NCBI RefSeq assembly: GCF_014529535.1
Contig: NC_050736.1
Location: forward strand, 3,286,001-3,350,000
From: Bradysia coprophila
Lineage: Eukaryota; Arthropoda; Insecta; Diptera; Sciaridae
Length of the DNA stretch: 64,000 nucleotides
Reading direction: 5' to 3'
Positions 58,161-64,000 of the stretch are shown piece by piece. A program made the translations under genes and the position numbers. Position 1 is the first letter of the stretch. Every line of letters begins with the position of its first letter. Below the pieces are notes generated by a model. It did no database searches. It was not told the DNA's origin and saw nothing but the letters and a program-made list of their open reading frames with translations.

Positions 58161-61100
58161 TCATGTTGCCCAATTAGTGTCCCGATATAAAGGCTGCACT
58201 GCTGCCTTAACACAAACTCAATAAAAAATCGCAATATCCCTAATGCATCTTGTGAGATTTACTGGCCTCACTTACACGGCCGGCGAGAAATAACAAATTT
58301 CAACCTCAATGCTTGATTTTCATCATTTTGTCCAACAGATATGTAGGAGCAATGTTATCTACCTAGAGAGAAAGCATTGGTAGAAGTCTAAAATTTGATT
58401 AAAAAAATATCGTGTTAACTGTTACATCAATTGTTTTTCGTACAAATGAAAGAAGGATAACAATTTTTGTCGGTTTTTTGTTCTCTTTTACTTCACTTAA
58501 TGTTTCACTCGTGTGCGAAATGACACCTCAACAATAAACAACGTTTTTTTTTCTCTTTTAGTTTCTTAAAAATATTTAATTTCGTTTTATTGATTTTTCT
58601 TTTATGTTTTTAATTAATCCTTACATCTTACAGCAATGCTGGATTGATTTTTATTATCGTTGGATAAAGACCAAAAGTTTGTGTGTATGTGTGTATCAAC
58701 ATTCTTATGGTTTGAGGAGAAAAGAATTTTTTAGAAGCTTGTCTGTTAATTTGGGACCAGAAGTTAATTAAACGAAAAAAGGAATTGTTGAGTCTGTGCT
58801 AGGGCAAAAAAATTCAGTTTAATACAGTCCCAACTTACGTTCGAAAAAAAAATAGAAATCGTTACAACTAATTGGCAATTTTCATCAATAGACCGAGATA
58901 ATATAAAAAAGGAGTAAAGATCTAAATTATCAAGTAGCGGTAACATAAACAAACAGTCGAGGTGTCACCACTCTTAAAGAAATTTAAGTTACCAGTGTGG
59001 TAACTTACCATTACTTTATTATACCAACAATGGCCTATTAGTGTCTAAGCACCGATTCGATGTAACTTCAACACTAACTTTGAAAATTTGAATGTGTTGC
59101 CTCGATAAAAGGATTTCAGAAATGGCATATGGTAAGAAATTCTTTGATAGATAAAAAAAAAATCCAGAAGAGTTGAGGATCCACTGTCTTGAAAGTGAAG
59201 AACAATGGCAATATTTATAGTAAAGTTGAGTTTCGTACACGAATTCAAAAAATGATAATTTTACAGGTCTGGCAAGGTGGAATTATGTTTATGTTTATTT
59301 CGTTTATAATATTCATTCAATTGCTTAAATAATATATTATTATGTAATGTGTAGTCATTTTTGTTGTTGTTGTTGTTAATAACTGTGTAATATTTAGGTA
59401 AATATATTTTTATATTATGTGTGTATCATTAGGTCTTTAGTTTTATGTATCGATTATAATAGTTTCAATCAATTTTCTTGGGTCACCGTTTGTCTGTGTA
59501 TTTCTGTATGTGTGTCTCTCTCTATTTAATAAAGTTTACCTTATGTTATTCGAAACCATTTTGTTTTCTCTACAAGTATGTGCAAAGTCGATTTTTGTTT
59601 GTCATTAAAATTCTTATCACATTTTCACTAATGCACAACTTTTATTTAAAAACACTTTTGGAAGGGTTTTATGGTAATGTGAAGCTCTTACGAAAAGCGA
59701 AGGAATTTTTCTACAACTTAACAAAACTCATCGAAACGTAGTACATATAAAAAATGGTTTGTTACAGGTGTTATCACATTTGATATTGAAATATTTATAA
59801 TTTCAATAAATAAAAACAAACTACTGTTTCACAAGGTTACTGATGACACGAGAAGCATTTCTACTAAATATTTCTATTACAATGACTTCACAAAAAAAGA
59901 AGATATTTTCAATAGGGGTGTTAGATTCAACTGACGGTGACAAGAATTTGCGAACTGTATTTTGTTAAATATTTCAATCAGTAGAATAAATAAAAAATCT
60001 GAGAACAAATCGATCGGAACAAAACCAAAATTTAATAGAAAAAAATTTCACTTTTCCTCAATAATGGAGGACAATTGTTTCAGCTGCTCCATGGTACTTT
60101 AAAACATTTATTGTGCTTTCTACCCATCTATTATGAGGCCGATGCTTTAATAGTCGTAGTTTCTCTTTCATTTTGTTTAAGTTAAACACGTGAGAGTAAC
60201 TATACACGCACAATTAAACAAACAAGGAGAATCTATGGACATTGGATGTATAATACCTCAGGTATTATGTAATGTTATTGAAATTAGGTACAGTAAATTT
60301 TTATAAATGATATTGTGATGAAACCAATACAGATTTAAAAAGAAATGCAATGGGTAACCGTAAGGAATTTGTTCGAATCAAAATCTAAAACTACAACTTT
60401 ACAATTCAAATTCTTATCACCCAGAGTGTACGCAAATGAAATGTTAAAATATTTTGTTGTCCCAGTTTGACGGATAAAGGGGTATTTGAGCCGTAAATAG
60501 TTTCCCAAAAAACTTGATTAAAACCACAAAAAATTTCTACAAAAGAAATGATCAATGTCTAAAAATATTTCATTTTATATTTTGCTAAGCTGTCCTTAAT
60601 TTCATTTTAATTACGTTTTTATTCCCTTAATATTAATATATACGTTTTTTTTTGTTGAAATTTTAATTAATTTTCTTTTCATTTTTTCTCTTTAATTATT
60701 ATTTTAAATTATTTTTTTTAATTAATTTAATTATTCAGTGTCATTATTATATCTAAAAAATAATAACAATCTCTTGTCATTGATTTAAATTTTACGTTTA
60801 TTTCCTCTTCTTCTTCTTGTTTTTTTATTACTTTATTTTATATAATTTATCTAATCGTAATTTGACACAACCGTATTTTCTAAGTAAAAATATTTTGAGA
60901 GAGTTGCATTTTATGTATGAGTTTGACAATGACTTTAAAAATAAAATTCTATTTAATGATTTCTTTTTAGTTGTGCGATTTGTTTTTATGAAGAAATTAT
61001 AACAATAAATAATTTTAATTTTAAAAATAATAATTTAATTTAAAATTCAATAACGTGTCAACAAAAATGTTTTTTTTTTTTGTGTAAATAATTTCGATTA

Positions 61101-62473
61101 ATTTACTAATTTTGTAACCACAATAAATAATAAATAATTATTTTGTTGAAAAGAAACGAAAATCTTTTTAAATAAATAAATTATATAATCTGAAACAAGG
61201 GTATAAAATAACAATCGTATAAATTCTCTTAATTTTCTTTTGTCACTAAATTAAGTCTTTTTATTTAAAATATACAAATAATTGTTTTAAAAAAATCAAA
61301 TTTTCTTTAGTAATTTGGCAGTATTTATTTTAAAATATTTCTTTTTGAATATAGAGATAGTGATTTGATTGAGGCCTATTTTCGATAAGTAATTTGCCTA
61401 ATTTGGTTGACATTTCCAAGAGTAGATTACGTGTTTCTTTTAACTTGGACTTTCCTATTTTGACCATTGCATTATTATCCCACTAATCAAAACAACAAAT
61501 GTCCATTGTCCAAACAATTACGTAAGCTATCGCGAAATCCCCCGTAAATTTCATCAGATTACCGAATCATTTTCGTGGGGTGGTGCGAGAAAATTTATAT
61601 GTGACTTCTTACATAAGTGTCAGTTTTGAACAAATTTGGAAAACATTTCTTGAAATGCTACATGCGTTAAAAACCGTACTTTTCATTTTTCAAGCACTAC
61701 TTACGACGCCCTTCAGCACGATACATAACTCTGGATAAAAATAAAAAGTCTCGTTTTCGTCTGTTTATTAACCTCGGCTACTCCTCAAATCAACAAAATT
61801 TACACGAAAACTCTACTTTTCAACTTTTTATCAGTCATGTAAAATGCTAAGATGTTATTATAGAATGTGAAGTGCGCTTTTAAAATTGTGCAGTCCGACA
61901 GTTTTCTTTTCTTTTGTCAAATGTCAGAAAATGCAGTTTTAAAAGCATAGAGATTCAGGAGACTATTTTTGAAAATGTAAACCATTTCAGCGTTCTTCAA
62001 TATTGATTTTTGAGATAACAGTATTATTTAACTAAAATTTCTATTATTGAAAAGAGAAATGTCAAGCAGGTAATCCATGTAAACGTTTCAAATCAAAGTT
62101 AACAACCGCTGAGGAAATTAGATCGATTCCTTTCAAATGATTGGACCGACTATATCTATTTATTGCTCAGAACTTAGGTGATCAATTAAATATAGACTAG
62201 GGATTTGATTGGTTGTTTGGTGAAAGTTATGAAAATTATTTCGGACATTGCTTTAGAGTTCAACATTCAATCATAAATAATCGGCAAATGAAATTCTTAG
62301 AACAAGGAGTCGGATTAACAGAATTTCTTCTCTTTTTTTCACTTTATCTAAATGTAGAAAATCTAAATAAATTCACTGATTTATAAAAAACAACATAATT
62401 TTCACAATTATATTTTTCCCCGTATTTCTCATCTACCATTTTATCTCGTTTCATCACCGTAATAATATAGAAA

Positions 62474-63067
62474 GAGAGCCCACATGCATATCAGTCCTCC
62501 ATAAGGTCACCGTCTGACACCTATTTCACATTATTTCACTACATGACACTAAGAACATTATTTCTCTAAGACTGTCATTTTTAAGTCCTAGAAGGCTCCT
62601 ATCGAATGTGGGTCTAGTGTATATCTCGGCTGTCACATGTGGTAGAAAATGAAAACTTCTATCAAAATTATGGGTAACGAGAGATCATTGTCAATGTCGT
62701 AAATGTTTGAAAAATTTATTTTTTGAGGTTAGCTGGATGAATTTTACAACTAATTTGAGAAGAAACCACTATTATAATGATCTATTGAAAAAAATCATTT
62801 GGTTTTGTTATTGTTGTCTTCCTGTCATGCCTGACAAATCCAATGTTTGAAGTTTCGACTTGTCATCGTAAATTTTATTTTCCAATTTCATTCGTCATTT
62901 TGATCGAATGTCTTTATTTTGATACTATTTTGGATAATTTTTTGTGTGATGAGTTTTTGACTGAGACATGCCCGAGAGTTACCCCGTTCCGTTAGGACAC
63001 AATGTAAGAATATGACGTTGGTTTCAAATCGTGTCCTTATGAGAGACTGATATGCATGTGGGCTCTC
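62474..63067. repeat. Element with 23-bp terminal inverted repeats
   Basis: GAGCCCACATGCATATCAGT near 62476 and its reverse complement near 63046-63066; ATAAGGTCAC and GTGTCCTTAT continue the mirror inwards. The interior of about 540 bp has no coding frame. Confidence 0.7.
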
Positions 63068-64000
63068 GGTCTACCAGTTAATTCAATTTTTTTGTTTTAT
63101 TTTATTTATTTTTTTATGATTTATTTATATGAGAAGATCATTTTTTTCACTTGTGTTTTTAATTTCTTTTCTTTCTTTTTTTTTGTTTTGTTTATTACTT
63201 TAGTTAAGATAATATATATTGTTCTATTAGTTATTCTTATTTCCATTTTATTGTTTAATTTATTTTTTTTGTTTTTTTAATAATTTATTAAATATTTTTA
63301 GAACTAATTAATAGTTTCATTTTCATTTTTTTAATAATATATAATATAATAATATAGTCGTCAACAATTTTTTAGTTTTTTTTTATATTTTATTTATATT
63401 TTCCCAAAATATCACCGACTTTTTTTTAAATATTTACTTGTTTTTTATTATTATATGCATTGTATTGCTTATGTTTTAAATATTACATAATTGTATTTTA
63501 ATATATTTTTTATGCATTTTTTACGTTTTTTTTATTTTATTATTTATTTTCACTCTCAATAGAGAATCTACAATTTTTTTGTTTTTTATTTTTAATGTTT
63601 TTTTTTCTTCTTCCTTCAATCTTATTAAATGTCACATTTTAGTTGAGGCTCTGTTGACAAGAAAGTCAATAAATTGTGTTTTTTCATTCGTGTGTATTTA
63701 TCGTTTTGAAAGATGATTTTTTTTCTCAATTTTATAACAACGAATTACAGTAATAACAGAGTATATAAAATGGTTTTCCTAATAAATTAAAAAAAATGAT
63801 TCAATTTTTGGTAATTAAAAAAAAATTGGAATAAGTACATAAAAAATGGTCACTAATTTGTTACAAACAAATGAAACTTTACGAATAAAATTCTTCGCTA
63901 CATTATCGCCGTTTTTTTCTCACTTTCCCATTTCTTTTTCTTCTTCTTTTAAATTGGGAAATTTTAATTAGTAGCCCCACTATTTAATATCGTTTCTCAT

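Larger units (their letters stand above)
56830..64000. other. AT-rich gene-poor region with T-rich plus strand
   Basis: No convincing gene; the frames here are short and low-complexity. Segments 56830-57350, 60590-61300 and 63070-63700 are strongly T-rich on the plus strand, the mirror of the A-rich stretch after synaptobrevin. This could mean 3' UTR or intron of a minus-strand gene whose coding part lies beyond the right edge. Only the inverted-repeat elements listed separately are supported. Confidence 0.45.

Noticed and set aside
63056-63280. 74-codon hydrophobic plus-strand frame
   Set aside because: It is built from T-rich low-complexity DNA (Phe/Leu/Ile only) and starts at the end of an inverted-repeat element.

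Overview
This window is nuclear DNA of an arthropod. It has spliceosomal introns (mostly 54-71 nt), TATAAATA-type promoters, AATAAA signals, dense short inverted-repeat elements and tRNA-like SINE fragments, plus single-copy animal genes: RalGPS, neuronal synaptobrevin, phospholipid scramblase and PIG-C. The scramblase and synaptobrevin read as insect-like, and a dipteran such as a fungus gnat is my tentative guess. A springtail cannot be excluded from the sequence alone.

The left 20 kb is the remarkable part. A complete, intron-containing isopenicillin N synthase gene (pcbC-like, minus strand, 874-2103) stands head to head with a complete, intron-containing three-module non-ribosomal peptide synthetase (plus strand, 4621-15809). 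The synthetase has the order A-T-C-A-T-C-A-T-E-TE of ACV synthetase (pcbAB). The three adenylation pockets, read by hand, give EPRNIVELV (aminoadipate), DHESDVGIT (cysteine) and DFESTAAVY (valine). IPNS keeps all its iron and substrate ligands. Together they would make ACV tripeptide and close it to isopenicillin N, so this is a beta-lactam pathway core built into an animal chromosome. No acyltransferase, epimerase or expandase is visible in the window.

The pair is flanked by secreted proteins resembling the N-terminal region of stonustoxin/verrucotoxin (SNTX). A broken copy lies between the two beta-lactam genes (3888-4223, minus). An intact gene lies downstream (17815-20029, plus) and joins the SNTX-like region to a heptad stalk and a phage tail-collar-like end.

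From 20 to 24 kb lies a repeat block: two 210-bp hairpin elements, a nested inverted repeat, and a foldback element with about 317-bp arms. Ordinary animal genes follow: RalGPS (24.3-26.7 kb, plus), neuronal synaptobrevin (29.3-37.2 kb, plus), a RUVBL2/reptin pseudogene (41.0-41.4 kb), an unrecognised basic protein with a coding-frame break at an A8 run (41.5-42.3 kb, minus), phospholipid scramblase (46.9-53.8 kb, minus, with one apparent 1-nt frameshift) and PIG-C (55.0-55.8 kb, plus). The rest, including 56.2-64 kb, is AT-rich non-coding DNA with inverted repeats.
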